Part shown: positions 23,486-32,771 of the stretch, piece after piece
Numbering within the stretch: the stretch's first letter is position 1
How the letters are laid out: every line of letters starts with the position of its first letter
Source: Gemmatimonadota bacterium
Lineage (GTDB): Bacteria; Gemmatimonadota; Gemmatimonadetes; Longimicrobiales; Gaopeijiaceae
Assembly: GCA_041390125.1 (NCBI GenBank)
Contig: JAWKQN010000002.1
Coordinates: 124,001 to 188,000, forward strand
DNA: 64,000 nt
Direction of reading: 5' to 3'
Position numbers and translations under genes: made by a program
Notes under the pieces: model-generated
The model's database searches: none
What the model was told of the DNA's origin: nothing
Seen by the model: the letters and a program-made list of their open reading frames with translations, nothing else

Positions 23486-24631
23486 ATGCGGATGCGGGTG
23501 GTGGTGGGGATGGTGGCGTTCCTGTTGGCGGGGGCGGCGCCAGCGGCGGCCCAGGTCTCCCGGGCGGATTCGGCCGCGGTGCTGTTGGAGTCCGCGCGCA
23601 CCTTCGAGGCGCGTGAACGCTGGGAGGTGGCGGAGGCCCTCTACCAGCTCCTGATCGAGCGCTTCGGGGACACGCCAGCCGGCGCGGAGGCGCGGGCGCA
23701 CATGGTGAGCGTGCCCGTGGAGCGCCGTTCGCCCGGGCGCGTCGAGCTGACCGTATGGTCCACGCTGTACGGGTTGTGGCTGGGGGGGGCCATCCCTTGG
23801 GTGGCCGACGCGGATGGGCCCGAGGCATACGGCGTCGGGTTGCTGCTGGGAGGACCCGCCGGCTTCCTCGCGGGCCGCAGCCTGGCCCGCTCCCGTCCCC
23901 TGTCCAGCGGACAGGCCCGCGCCATCACCTTCGGCGGCACCTGGGGGTCGTGGCAGGGCGCGGGGTGGGCGCTGGCCGCCGATCTCGGCATCGACGAGAT
24001 CTGCGACGAGAGCGGCCAGTTCTGCTTCGAGGAGGACGGGGACCGCGAAGCCGTCACCGCGGCCATCGTGGGCGGGCTGGCCGGGATCGGCATCGGCACC
24101 GTGCTCTCGCGACGGCCGATCTCGGACGGTCTCGCCACCACCGTCAACTTCGGGGCGCTGTGGGGCACGTGGTTCGGCTTCGCCACCTCCTACCTCGTCG
24201 ACCTCGAGAACGACGCCCTGCTCGCGGGTACGCTGATCGGCGGCGATGCCGGGCTCGTGGCCACCGCGCTGCTGGGTCGGAACTGGAACCTCTCCCGCAA
24301 CCGGGCGCGGCTGATCAGCATCGCCGGTGTGATGGGGGGGCTCGGCGGCGCCGGCCTCGATCTGCTCATCCAACCCGACGACGACAAGGTCGCTCTCCTG
24401 CTCCCCCTCCTCGGCTCGGTCGCGGGTCTGGGCATCGGCGCAGCCACGACCCGGAACGGGCCCGACCGCGGCGGCCCGGAGCCGGACGCGATGGCCTCGG
24501 CGTTCCTGCGCTGGCAGGACGGCGCCCTGGATCTCGGCGCGCCCCTGCCGATGCCGGTGCGCGTGCAGCTCCCGGATGCACCGGGTGAGCGCACCGCGTG
24601 GCGGATCTCGTGGCTGTCGGCGCGATTCTGA
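23486..24631 (+). CDS. Exported glycine-rich protein with TPR-like start and internal repeats
   Basis: A 381-residue protein with a signal peptide (ending APAAAQV). Residues 25-65 look like a tetratricopeptide helix pair (ARTFEARERWEVAEALYQLLIERFGDTPAGAEA). The rest has three or four related blocks with small residues and a W-G-x-W/F core: YGLWLGG, FGGTWGSWQGAG and FGALWGTWFGFA, each followed by an acidic segment and a glycine-rich hydrophobic stretch. This suggests duplicated membrane hairpins or strands. No family was recognised and no catalytic motif was seen. It is the middle gene of a likely three-gene operon. Confidence 0.55.
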   Translation: MRMRVVVGMVAFLLAGAAPAAAQVSRADSAAVLLESARTFEARERWEVAEALYQLLIERFGDTPAGAEARAHMVSVPVERRSPGRVELTVWSTLYGLWLGGAIPWVADADGPEAYGVGLLLGGPAGFLAGRSLARSRPLSSGQARAITFGGTWGSWQGAGWALAADLGIDEICDESGQFCFEEDGDREAVTAAIVGGLAGIGIGTVLSRRPISDGLATTVNFGALWGTWFGFATSYLVDLENDALLAGTLIGGDAGLVATALLGRNWNLSRNRARLISIAGVMGGLGGAGLDLLIQPDDDKVALLLPLLGSVAGLGIGAATTRNGPDRGGPEPDAMASAFLRWQDGALDLGAPLPMPVRVQLPDAPGERTAWRISWLSARF

Positions 24632-24678
24632 GGTCGGCCCCGACGATGAGCCGTCCCGACGATGAGGCGGTCCCGCCG

Positions 24679-25308
24679 ATGAGCTCGGTCTTCCACCTCT
24701 TCATGCCGCTGCTGCTCCTGGTGGGCGCGGCGACGCCGTACGGACTGCAGGCCCAGGCCGAGCCCGGGCCTCCGGTCTGGAACGTCGTGGAAGGCTCGCA
24801 GCTGGACGTCCTGACGCGCCGCAGCGGCCTGCTGTCCTTCTTCGGACACGACCACCTGGTGCGGGCCGAGCGCTTCCAGGGCACCATCGCCTGGGACGCG
24901 GCGCGTCCGGAGCGCGCATCCGTGCACCTGGTGATCGAAGCCGCCGGCGTCCGGGTGCTGACCTCCGCCGACTCGTCGGATCTGGCGACCATCCAGCGGG
25001 ACATGGAGCTCAAGGTGCTTCGTCCCGAGCAGTTCCCCACCATCGAGTTCCGGTCGGAGACCATCGAGCCGAGGGAGGATGGCGTGCGGGTGCGGGGTGC
25101 CCTGACGCTGGTGGGCGTGACCCGACCGGTGGTGGTGGACGTCACGGTGGCGGAGGCCGAGCCGGGGCGACTGCGGGCGACGGGGGTGTTCGAGGCGCGG
25201 CTCAGCGACTACGGGATCGATCCCCCGAGTGCGGTGGCCGGCACCGTGAAGGTCCGCGACGAGATCACCTTCCGCTTCGATGTCCAGGCGGAGCGAGCGC
25301 CGGGCTGA
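24679..25308 (+). CDS. YceI-family exported protein
   Basis: A 209-residue protein with a signal peptide (start MSSVFHLFMPLLLLVG, cleavage near LQAQA). The mature part has the YceI pattern: VEGSQLDVLTRRSG, FGHDHLV, a middle TIQRDMELKVLRPEQFPTIEFRS, then GVRVRGALTLVGVTRPVVVDV and DYGIDPPSAVAGTVKVRDEITFRF. YceI proteins are periplasmic lipocalin-like barrels that bind isoprenoid-type lipids. ATG 24646 is an alternative, giving a short extension before the signal peptide. It follows the preceding gene by 47 bp. Confidence 0.82.
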   Translation: MSSVFHLFMPLLLLVGAATPYGLQAQAEPGPPVWNVVEGSQLDVLTRRSGLLSFFGHDHLVRAERFQGTIAWDAARPERASVHLVIEAAGVRVLTSADSSDLATIQRDMELKVLRPEQFPTIEFRSETIEPREDGVRVRGALTLVGVTRPVVVDVTVAEAEPGRLRATGVFEARLSDYGIDPPSAVAGTVKVRDEITFRFDVQAERAPG

Positions 25309-25436
25309 GCCGCGGCGTTCTCCGCGAACCGGAGCGCGTTGCAGGATGCGGCGGCGCCTGGAGCGCCGATCGAGGCTGCCGGTGGCCTTCCGCCAAGGCT
25401 CCCGGGGTTGGAGGCCCCGCAGCGGGCAGGGCCGGT

Positions 25437-27665
25437 CTACACCGGCTGGAGGCGCAACAGGGCCGGTAGCTCGGCGGGACGGGCGAACAGGAAGCCCTGA
25501 CCGAGGTCGCAGTCGAAGCTCCGCAGCGAATCGAGCTGCGTGGGGGTCTCCACCCCTTCCGCGACGATGCGCAGGCCCAATCCGCGTCCCATGGCGATGA
25601 TCGCCCGCACCATCTCCGCGGCCTGGGCGTCGTCGCCGATGCGGTGGATGAAGGAGCGATCGATCTTGAGCTGATCGATGGGCAGCACCTGCAGCACGCC
25701 CAACGACGAGTGCCCGGTGCCGAAGTCATCCATCATGATCTGGATGCCGAGTGCGCGCAGCTGCCGCAGGGTTTCCACGGCGAACTCGGGCTGCTGCAGG
25801 ATGGCGGTCTCGGTGATCTCCAGCTTCAAGCGCTGCGGATCGAAGCCGACCTCGTCCAGCAGGGCCTTCACCTCCTGCGCGAACGTGGGCCGGAGCTGCC
25901 GCCGCGACACGTTCACGCTCACAGACGGCAGGTCCGCGCCCGTGCCGGGGAATGCGGTCATGATCTCCCGGCAGGCGGTGCGGAGAACCCATTCACCCAG
26001 CTCGAGGATGAGCCCGGTCTCCTCCATCACCTCGATGAAGACGCCCGGCGGGACGAGGCCGCGTTCGGGATGCTCCCACCGCACCAGGGCCTCGTAGCCG
26101 ATCACGCGTTCGGAATCCATGTCCACGATCGGTTGGTAGTGCACCACGAACTGCTCGCAGCGCAGCGCCATGTGCAACTCCGCTTCGAGGCTCAAGCGCT
26201 CCGACAGACGCTGCCGCATCGCCAGATCGAACACCGCCCACGGGTCTCCGCGTTGCTTGGCCTCGTACATGGCGGTGTCGGCGTCGCGGAGGAGGTCGAG
26301 CGGGTCGTCGTATTCGCGGGTGTCCATCACGGCGCCCACGCTGGCCCGCACGTGCAGGTCGCGACCGCCGACGCGCACCGATTCGGCCAGCCTGGACTGG
26401 ATGCGATCGATGGTGACCACGACGCCGTCCGGGACGTCCACGCGTTCCAGGAGCACGACGAACTCGTCGCCGCCGAGGCGAGCCACGGTGTCGCTGGCCC
26501 GCACGCACGTCTGGATGCGCGCGGCCGCCTCCACCAGGAGGGCGTCCCCCGCCGGATGGCCCAGCGTGTCGTTGACGAGCTTGAAGCGGTCCAGATCCAC
26601 GAACAGGACGGAGAAGTCCCCTCCGTCGCGGGTGCGGCCCGCGAGGGCGCGCTCCAGGCGGTCGATGAGGAGTCGGCGGTTGGGCAGGCCGGTCAACGGA
26701 TCGAACAGGCCGCGGGTGGAGAGGTCGGTCACGGAGCCGGCCATGCGCACGGCACGGCCCTGCCCGTCGCGCTGGGAGGCACCCCGCGCCAGCACCCACC
26801 GCCAGGTACCGTCGGGCTGGCGGATGCGATGCTCTTCGGCGAACTGCGTCGTCTCCCCGCGCCAGTGCGCCTCCAGCCCGGAGAGGACGCGCGTGTGATC
26901 GTCGGGATGGATCCGCTCCATCCAGCTGGCCGGTGTCACCTCCGACTCCACGCCCATCAGGGTCTGGAGGCGGGGCGAATAGAACATCGTCCCGGTGCGG
27001 AGGTCCCAGTCGTACAGACCGTCCGTGGATCCCTCGGCGGCGAGCCGGTAGCGCTCCTCGCTCACCTCGCGTGCCTGGCGGTCGGCGGCGGCGGCCTGCT
27101 CCAGATCGAGGAGCCGGGCGACCGAGCGCTGACGGAAGCGCTGCACCACCAGCGCCGTGGCCGTGGCCGCCAGGAGTGTGAGCACCGCGTTGTCGGGTAG
27201 ACCTACGGATTCGGACGTGGCCGCGACGCCCACGAGGACGCTCCAGACCACCGCCACGAGGACGGTGAGCCAGCCGTAGGACACGAAGACCAGGCCGGCG
27301 CCGACGAGCAGGAGGGACAGACGGGTGGCGGGGTCGGCGAGCGGCTCACGGCTCATCCAGAGCAGCGTATGCGCCAGAACGAGGAGGCCGGCCGCGAGCC
27401 CGACGGCGTGGGCGCTGACGTTCGGACGGGCACGGGTCGCTCGAGCGGGAGACGGGTCGCGGCCCGGTCCGGTGGCGCTGGTCCCCGGACGGGCGAGCCG
27501 GGTGAGCACGAAGAGGGCCGCCGCCGTCGCCACCGCCGCGAGCACGGCCGGGATCCGGCTGTCCGAGGCCCACACCAGGAGGTTCTGGAGGGCCAGGAAC
27601 AGGTAGAACCCCACCAGCCCGAGCAGGGCGGGGTGCAGAACGCGTTGGACGTGGGAATCCGCCAT
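25437..27665 (-). CDS. Membrane PAS-GGDEF-EAL cyclic-di-GMP enzyme
   Basis: A 742-residue protein. The N-terminus has about six membrane spans in two groups (residues 1-60 and 85-180) split by a basic proline-rich linker, then a short coiled coil, a PAS domain (about 205-325; YDWDLRTGTMFYSPRLQTLMG), GGDEF (RLGGDEFVVLL intact) and EAL (GYEALVRWEHP, DDFGTGHSSL, LKIDRSFI, VAEGVETPTQ). Both catalytic signatures are intact, so it could make or break cyclic-di-GMP, with PAS and membrane parts sensing the input. It converges with the YceI-like gene. Start ATG 27665 avoids an unsupported upstream extension. Confidence 0.9.
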   Translation of the reverse strand: MADSHVQRVLHPALLGLVGFYLFLALQNLLVWASDSRIPAVLAAVATAAALFVLTRLARPGTSATGPGRDPSPARATRARPNVSAHAVGLAAGLLVLAHTLLWMSREPLADPATRLSLLLVGAGLVFVSYGWLTVLVAVVWSVLVGVAATSESVGLPDNAVLTLLAATATALVVQRFRQRSVARLLDLEQAAAADRQAREVSEERYRLAAEGSTDGLYDWDLRTGTMFYSPRLQTLMGVESEVTPASWMERIHPDDHTRVLSGLEAHWRGETTQFAEEHRIRQPDGTWRWVLARGASQRDGQGRAVRMAGSVTDLSTRGLFDPLTGLPNRRLLIDRLERALAGRTRDGGDFSVLFVDLDRFKLVNDTLGHPAGDALLVEAAARIQTCVRASDTVARLGGDEFVVLLERVDVPDGVVVTIDRIQSRLAESVRVGGRDLHVRASVGAVMDTREYDDPLDLLRDADTAMYEAKQRGDPWAVFDLAMRQRLSERLSLEAELHMALRCEQFVVHYQPIVDMDSERVIGYEALVRWEHPERGLVPPGVFIEVMEETGLILELGEWVLRTACREIMTAFPGTGADLPSVSVNVSRRQLRPTFAQEVKALLDEVGFDPQRLKLEITETAILQQPEFAVETLRQLRALGIQIMMDDFGTGHSSLGVLQVLPIDQLKIDRSFIHRIGDDAQAAEMVRAIIAMGRGLGLRIVAEGVETPTQLDSLRSFDCDLGQGFLFARPAELPALLRLQPV

Positions 27666-27900
27666 GGCGCGTCGGTGCAGGAGCGCGGGACGGGGCGCTC
27701 GCGTGGGGGTGGTCGGCCTCGGAGCGTACTGCCAAGCAAGGAGCGGGCCCGACCGCCCGGTCGGTGATGGGGTGATGCGTGCATGCTGCACAAGGGCGGC
27801 GGCGCGCTGGGCCCGCTTCCCTCCCGTGCCCCCTCTACCCGGCCGGATCCCGAGCTCGTTCGTTCGTCGGATCCGAGCGCATGCTTCGTGGTTGGTGCAT

Positions 27901-28424
27901 GTTCATCGCGGTCGGGTCACGCCTGCGCTCGGCCTGGTCGGGTCGCATACGCGTTCCTGATGGTCGGATCCCGCCTTCGTTCATCCCCGTCGGGTCACAA
28001 ACGCGTTCATCGCGCTCGGGTCACGGCTGCGCTCGGCCTGGTCGGGTCACGCCTGCGTCGGCCTGGTCGGGTCGCGTACGCGTTCCTGATGGTCGGATCC
28101 CGCCTTCGTTCATCGCGCTCGGGTCACGACGCCGGGGTCTTCGAGGACGGCGTCCTCAAGCAGTCCCGCCCGCGTTGATCCCGGTCGGGTCACAAACGCG
28201 TTCATCGCGGTCGGATCCCGTCCGCGTTCATCCCGGTCGGGTCGCATACGCGTTCGTCATGGTCGGATCCCGCCTTCGTTCATCCCCGTCGGATCTCGCC
28301 CGCGATCATCCTGGTCGCGTCACCTATGCGTTCCTGGTCGGGTCCTGGCCTCGTTCATCACCGTCGGATCCCGTCCACTTCGACCGGGTCCCGCCCTCCG
28401 TCATCCTGGTCGGATCCCGAGCGC
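27901..28424. repeat. 26-bp tandem repeat array, about 20 degenerate copies
   Basis: Units of 26 bp start at 27926, 27952, 27978, 28004, 28030 and 28056, then with small slips at 28081, 28107, 28173, 28199, 28225, 28251, 28277, 28303, 28329 and 28352, with two more degraded units. The common parts are CGTTCATC near the start, GGTCGG in the middle and GGTCAC or GATCCCG near the end. One stretch (28133-28172) is not repeat-like. The array fills the gap between the GGDEF-EAL start and the HNH gene and supplies the last codons of the HNH gene. No independent gene is seen in it. Confidence 0.9.
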
Positions 28425-30002
28425 GGTCTTCATCGCGTCGACCTCCGCCTGCGTGGCGCGCTTGAGGGGGGGCAGGTGTGGGACGGGGCGTCCGCGCGGG
28501 TCCCGGAAGACGGCCCGACCGTCCGCGCCCAGCTCGACCGTGAAGCCGCCTTCGTGGAGCAGACGGTGGTGGACCCGGCAGAGCAGGAGGAGGTTGGACA
28601 GACAGGTGGGCCCGCCGTCCGCCCAGTGGCGGATGTGGTGGGCATCCGTGAAGCGACGGCCACACCCGGGATAGCGACAGCCGCGGTCGCGGACCTCCAG
28701 CGCGCGGCGCAGGGACGGAGGCACCGTGCGGGTGCGCCGCCCCACGTCGAGCACGTCCCCGCGCGCGGTGGTGGTCACCCGCACCAGGCTCGCATCGCAG
28801 GACAGGCGCCCCGACGTTGCCGCGGCAACGCGGGTGCCGTCATGGAGCTCGGAAACCGGGGCGAGGGGATGCGACGGAGAGGCTGCATGCGCCGGCGTCG
28901 CGGGGTGGGTCGACGCGCCCTGTGCGGACCCCTCCTGCGAGGACCGCTTCGGCGCTGACTGCTTCTGTGCTGACCACTCCGCCGATGCGCACTCCGCCGC
29001 TTCCGCCTCCTCCTGTACGTCCGGCGTCGGTGTTCGCGTCTGCTGCGTCGCGCACGCGTGCTCCATGCGCGTCTCCGAAGTCCTCGTGTGCTCTTCGGCC
29101 CTCTCCTGCACCTCACTCCGCAACGCCGCTTCCTCCACGTGCAGCATCACCTGGTAGCGCTCGGCCCGTGTGCCGCTGATGGGCGCATCCGGTCCGCCGC
29201 CCTCCCGGTCCAGCCCCGCGCTGAGCGCCCGCTCCGCCAGCAGGCCTACCGCGTCCGCGCGGCGCTGCTCCGCGGTGACCGGCTCCGCATCCGCCAGCTC
29301 GGGGCCCTTCCACCAGAGCGCATCGGCCGCCGCGTCCACGGCGCGCATCAGCACGGCCGCCACCTCCGGGTCGAGCCGACCCTTCACGACGTACATGCCG
29401 TCCCCGTCCGGGAAGACCGAGAAGCAGCGGCTCCGGTGGCGCGCGGCTTCCAGGGCCTGCTCGTCCAGACGGCCCAGCCGCCGCCAGCGCTGGACCGTGC
29501 GCTCCACCTCGTGTGCCGTGCTGGAGAGCGCCAGGGCCAGCAGCTCGTGCTCGTCCTCCGCGCTGGCCACGCGCGTCAGCGCGCGCACCTTGCTGAAGGA
29601 CAGCGCACCGCGCTGCATCGCGGCGCCGATCGCCGGCAGGTCCTCCAGGGCACGAGCGGCGCGCACCTTCTCGCGCGCCGAGCCCAGATCGATCCCGGTG
29701 CGCAGCGCCAGCCAGTGCGCACAGGTGGCATGACCCTCGAGCTCCCAGCCGCGTCGCCGGTCGAACTCGGCCAGCAGCGTCAGTTGACGGTGCGTGGCCG
29801 CGTGGATCTGCGCCGCCAGGCGGATGATCTCGTCGGCGAGGTCTTCGATCTCGTCCAGCGCCTCGACCGACAGGTCGAAGGGAGACGGAGCCGGAGACGA
29901 CGCTGCGGCGGGACGGGCGCCATCCCGACCGCGGCGCGCGGCCGCCCGCTGCACGTCCATGCCAGCTACCCGCACATCGCGCACGCCCGCCGTCGATTCC
30001 AT
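28401..30002 (-). CDS. DUF222 / HNH endonuclease-domain protein
   Basis: A 533-residue protein. The N-terminal two thirds match the DUF222 (13E12-type) family: helical LADEIIRLAAQIHAATHRQLTLLAEFDRRRGW, then HWLALRTGIDLGSAREKVRAARALEDLP and GALSFSKVRALTRVA. A low-complexity acidic/serine-rich linker follows (about residues 330-390). The C-terminus is a zinc-bound HNH nuclease fold: CRYPGC, TDAHHIRHWADGG, CLSNLLLLCRVHHRLLHEGGF. The family is usually multicopy and poorly understood. ATG 30002 has GGAGGGG upstream. Tandem arrays flank it on both sides, and the 3' one provides its stop codon. Confidence 0.88.
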   Translation of the reverse strand: MESTAGVRDVRVAGMDVQRAAARRGRDGARPAAASSPAPSPFDLSVEALDEIEDLADEIIRLAAQIHAATHRQLTLLAEFDRRRGWELEGHATCAHWLALRTGIDLGSAREKVRAARALEDLPAIGAAMQRGALSFSKVRALTRVASAEDEHELLALALSSTAHEVERTVQRWRRLGRLDEQALEAARHRSRCFSVFPDGDGMYVVKGRLDPEVAAVLMRAVDAAADALWWKGPELADAEPVTAEQRRADAVGLLAERALSAGLDREGGGPDAPISGTRAERYQVMLHVEEAALRSEVQERAEEHTRTSETRMEHACATQQTRTPTPDVQEEAEAAECASAEWSAQKQSAPKRSSQEGSAQGASTHPATPAHAASPSHPLAPVSELHDGTRVAAATSGRLSCDASLVRVTTTARGDVLDVGRRTRTVPPSLRRALEVRDRGCRYPGCGRRFTDAHHIRHWADGGPTCLSNLLLLCRVHHRLLHEGGFTVELGADGRAVFRDPRGRPVPHLPPLKRATQAEVDAMKTALGIRPG

Positions 30003-30165
30003 CACCCCACCCCTCCCTTCGAAGCGTTGAACCTGCTTCAAAGATACCGGTGGGTTTCGCGGCCTCTCCTGCGGCTCCAGGACGCACGAACGCGAGGTCG
30101 GAGGCTTCGGCAGAAGGCCGCAGCCGTGTAGCGCGTTCCAGGAGGCCTCTGAACGCGCGGAGCGC

Positions 30166-30567
30166 GACGTGCGCGGTGCGTCCCGGACCCGAGCCCCCGC
30201 AGCAGGGCCAAAGCCGTCCATGGCAGAATGGGACGTTCACGCGGGTCGGCAGCACGCCCAACGCCGTCAGGGCACCATCGGACGTTCGCAGAGGTCCCGC
30301 AGCACGCCCAAAGTCGTCCATGGCACCATGGGACGTTCGCAAGAGTCCCGAAGCACGCCCAAAGCCGTCCATGGCAGCATCGGACGTTCACGCGGGTCCG
30401 CGACACCGCCAAAGTCGTCCAGCGCAGCATCGGACGTTCACGGGGGTCCGCGACACCGCCAACGCCGTCCAGGGCACCATGGGACGCTCGCAAGGATCCG
30501 CAGCAACGCCCAATGCCGTCCATGGCAGAATCGGACGTTCGCGCGGGTCCAAGGCGCGCGGTGCGCC
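30166..30567. repeat. 50-bp tandem repeat array, about 7-8 copies
   Basis: Copies start at 30216, 30266, 30316, 30367, 30417, 30467 and 30518, spaced 50 or 51 bp, with a degraded copy before the first. Each unit opens with GTCCATGGCA or a variant and GGACGTTC, then has a run ending CGCCCAAAGCC. GTCC ATGG CA CCAT GGGAC within several units forms an imperfect hairpin. It fills the gap between the HNH start and the M28 peptidase stop. No gene is seen in it. Confidence 0.9.
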
Positions 30568-30586
30568 CACGGACGGGGCGCTCCGC

Positions 30587-32590
30587 TCAGGACCGCGGGC
30601 GACTCCCCATGCCTTCGAGAGCGGGCCGTTGCTCGCTGTTGGCCAGCTCCCAACTCGTCCGGTGCACGAGCTGCACGATGCGCGTCATCTTCTCGTAGTT
30701 GATGCGGTCGGCATCGTCGTCGGGCGTATGATAGTCGGGATGCAGGCCGGTGTGGAACCATACCGCCGGCACCCCGTTCTGCAGGAACGGCCAGTGATCG
30801 CTGCGGCGAAGCAGGTTGGACTCGTTGTTGTCGTAGCGGAATCGGAGCAGCAGGTCCGTCTCCTCGTTGGCCGCCTCGATGACCGCCGCCAGCTGTGGTG
30901 AGCGCGTGAAGCCGAGGATGTTGATGGCGTTGGCGTTCGCTTCCGCGCTCTGCGGCTCCAGACCGTTGAACCGCCCTCCCCCGTCTTCCGGCACCTCCTC
31001 GTTGCGCCCGATCATGTCCATGTTGAGGTTGGCGACCGTCGCTGTCAGCGGGAAACGCGGCGCGGTCGTGTAGTACCATGCACCGAGCAGCCCGCGCTCC
31101 TCCGCGTCCCAGACCGCGAAGAGGACCGTGCGGCGCGGGCGCTCCCCCTGCTCCAGGGCCGCCGCGTACGCAGCGGCCACGGCCAGCACACCCACGGTGC
31201 CCGACCCGTCGTCGTCGGCGCCGTTGAAGATCTCCGCGCCGTCCGCACCGTTGTGGTCGTGGTGGGCACCGACGATCACGACCTCGTCGGCCAACGCGGG
31301 ATCGGACCCTTCCACCATGCCGATGATGTTCCGACCGGGCGTGCGATGCCGCTCCACCGACGTGGTGATGCTCACGCGGCTCGCGGGCAGGGGCACGACC
31401 CCGTGCCCTGAGCCGGATGCGTCCGCCGCGGCCGCCAGCTCCGCCAACGTGCGGCCGCTGGCCGCGAGCAGCTGCTCCGCCATGGGGGTCGAGATCTGCG
31501 CGACAGGCACGGTGACCCCCTCGGCCCAGGCCTGCAGGACGAACCGCTCGATCCGCCGAGGACGATCCGGCCAGGCGGCCGTATGGAAGGCGCTCCAATC
31601 GTCGACGTCGCTCCGCGCGTGGACGTCCCGCACGAAGAGCACCGCCACCGCACCCCGCTCCTGGGCGCTCAGCACCTTGCGCCAGTCGCGGGACGCCTCG
31701 GACGTCACGACGCCGTCGAACGGGCTGGCGGGGTCATCGACCCCCGGCTCGCGCTCCAGCACCAGGACGATCTTGCCCGTCACATCCGCGTCTCCGTAGT
31801 CGTCCCACCCCACGCGCGGCTCCACGATGCCGTAGCCGGCGAAGGCCACTTCGCCGGTGGCGCTGCCGTTGGCGCTGATCCCCATGGGGGTCCATCCCTG
31901 CCCCGCCGGACGCGCGCCTCCCGGGCCGGGCAGGGACAGTCGGTTCCCGTCCCCCAGCGTCACCCAGGTGAGCGCGAAACTCTGGTAGAAGCTTCCATCG
32001 TCGCCGGCGGGCACCAACCCGAGCGTCGCATAGCGTTCGGCGATCCATTCCGCAGCGCGTCCGATCTCGGCCGTTCCCGTCAGGCGGCCCTGCATGGAGT
32101 CGTGTGCGAGCGCATACAGGTCGGACGACAGCGCCTCCTCGGTGATGGCGTCGATCCCGGGAGGACCGGCCGGGTCGCAGGCACCGAGAGCCACCGTCAG
32201 CAGCAGCGCGGCCGCCGCGATGCCGCCGCGCGACCGGACGAGGTCGGGCGCCGTCGGAACGCCGCTCGCTCCGGCGCCTGTTCGAGCGCGAGGGTCGCTC
32301 GCTCCGGCCCGCGTTCGAGCGCGAGGGTCGCTGGCTCCGGCCACCGTTCGAGCGCGAGCGCCGCTCTCTCCGGCCACCGCTCGAGCCCGAGGGTCGCTGG
32401 CTCCAGCCACCGCTCGAGCGCGAGCGCCGCGCTCTCCAGCCACCGTTCGAGCCCGAGCCCCGCTCTCTCCAGCCACCGTTCGAGCGCTCCCGCCGTCGCC
32501 CTCCCGGTCCCGAGGCGGGACCGCGAAGAGGCCGGAGCAGCCGTCGGTGATCGGATCGAAAGGGCGGCGACGTGGACGCATGGGATCCAT
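30587..32590 (-). CDS. M28-family metallopeptidase lipoprotein with a repeat-encoded N-terminal extension
   Basis: The mature enzyme is clear: after the lipobox TVALGAC (Cys codon at 32179) come a PA-like insert and the M28 zinc-peptidase core, GAHHDHNG, FNGADDDGSGT, DAEERGLLGAW, NMDMIGR and PDYHTPDDDADR. It should be an aminopeptidase on the periplasmic side. The N-terminus is odd: no ATG, GTG or TTG lies close before the signal segment RGGIAAAALLLTVALGAC. The nearest in-frame ATGs (32590, 32581) put it after about 120 residues, most of them 11-residue repeats such as VAGESGARART encoded by a 33-bp array. The true start is therefore uncertain. Confidence 0.78.
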   Translation of the reverse strand: MDPMRPRRRPFDPITDGCSGLFAVPPRDREGDGGSARTVAGESGARARTVAGERGARARAVAGASDPRARAVAGESGARARTVAGASDPRARTRAGASDPRARTGAGASGVPTAPDLVRSRGGIAAAALLLTVALGACDPAGPPGIDAITEEALSSDLYALAHDSMQGRLTGTAEIGRAAEWIAERYATLGLVPAGDDGSFYQSFALTWVTLGDGNRLSLPGPGGARPAGQGWTPMGISANGSATGEVAFAGYGIVEPRVGWDDYGDADVTGKIVLVLEREPGVDDPASPFDGVVTSEASRDWRKVLSAQERGAVAVLFVRDVHARSDVDDWSAFHTAAWPDRPRRIERFVLQAWAEGVTVPVAQISTPMAEQLLAASGRTLAELAAAADASGSGHGVVPLPASRVSITTSVERHRTPGRNIIGMVEGSDPALADEVVIVGAHHDHNGADGAEIFNGADDDGSGTVGVLAVAAAYAAALEQGERPRRTVLFAVWDAEERGLLGAWYYTTAPRFPLTATVANLNMDMIGRNEEVPEDGGGRFNGLEPQSAEANANAINILGFTRSPQLAAVIEAANEETDLLLRFRYDNNESNLLRRSDHWPFLQNGVPAVWFHTGLHPDYHTPDDDADRINYEKMTRIVQLVHRTSWELANSEQRPALEGMGSRPRS
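32257..32495. repeat. 33-bp tandem repeat array, about 7 copies, in frame with the M28 gene
   Basis: Unit starts at 32280, 32313, 32346, 32379, 32412, 32445 and 32478, exactly 33 bp apart, each opening GTTCGAGCG or GCTCGAGCC and closing CTCCGGCCACC or CTCCAGCCACC. As 33 is a multiple of three, the array stays open in the peptidase frame and encodes 11-residue repeats. It is unrelated in sequence to the other arrays. Confidence 0.9.
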
Positions 32591-32771
32591 CCGGGCACGG
32601 GTCGGCACGACGGGCGAGGCCGCACAGTGGGGGTCCGGGCCCCCGCCTGGAAAGACGGGGAAGCCCCGCCAGGACCCCTCGCTCCCCCGGGTGGTTTGAC
32701 GGATCTCCCCCTCCCTCCTGATGTTGCCGCGTCCTCTCACCATCGACGTCCGACCCGGTTCGAGACCCTCC

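Noticed and set aside
27901..28424. CRISPR array
   Set aside because: Units are contiguous with no unique spacers and no cas genes are present; it is a simple tandem array.
30166..30567. CRISPR array or rRNA-type leader repeats
   Set aside because: No spacer structure; variation is spread over the unit.
28401..30567. Complete mobile element around the HNH gene
   Set aside because: Flanking arrays differ in sequence, no terminal inverted repeats or target duplication is visible, and no transposase is present.
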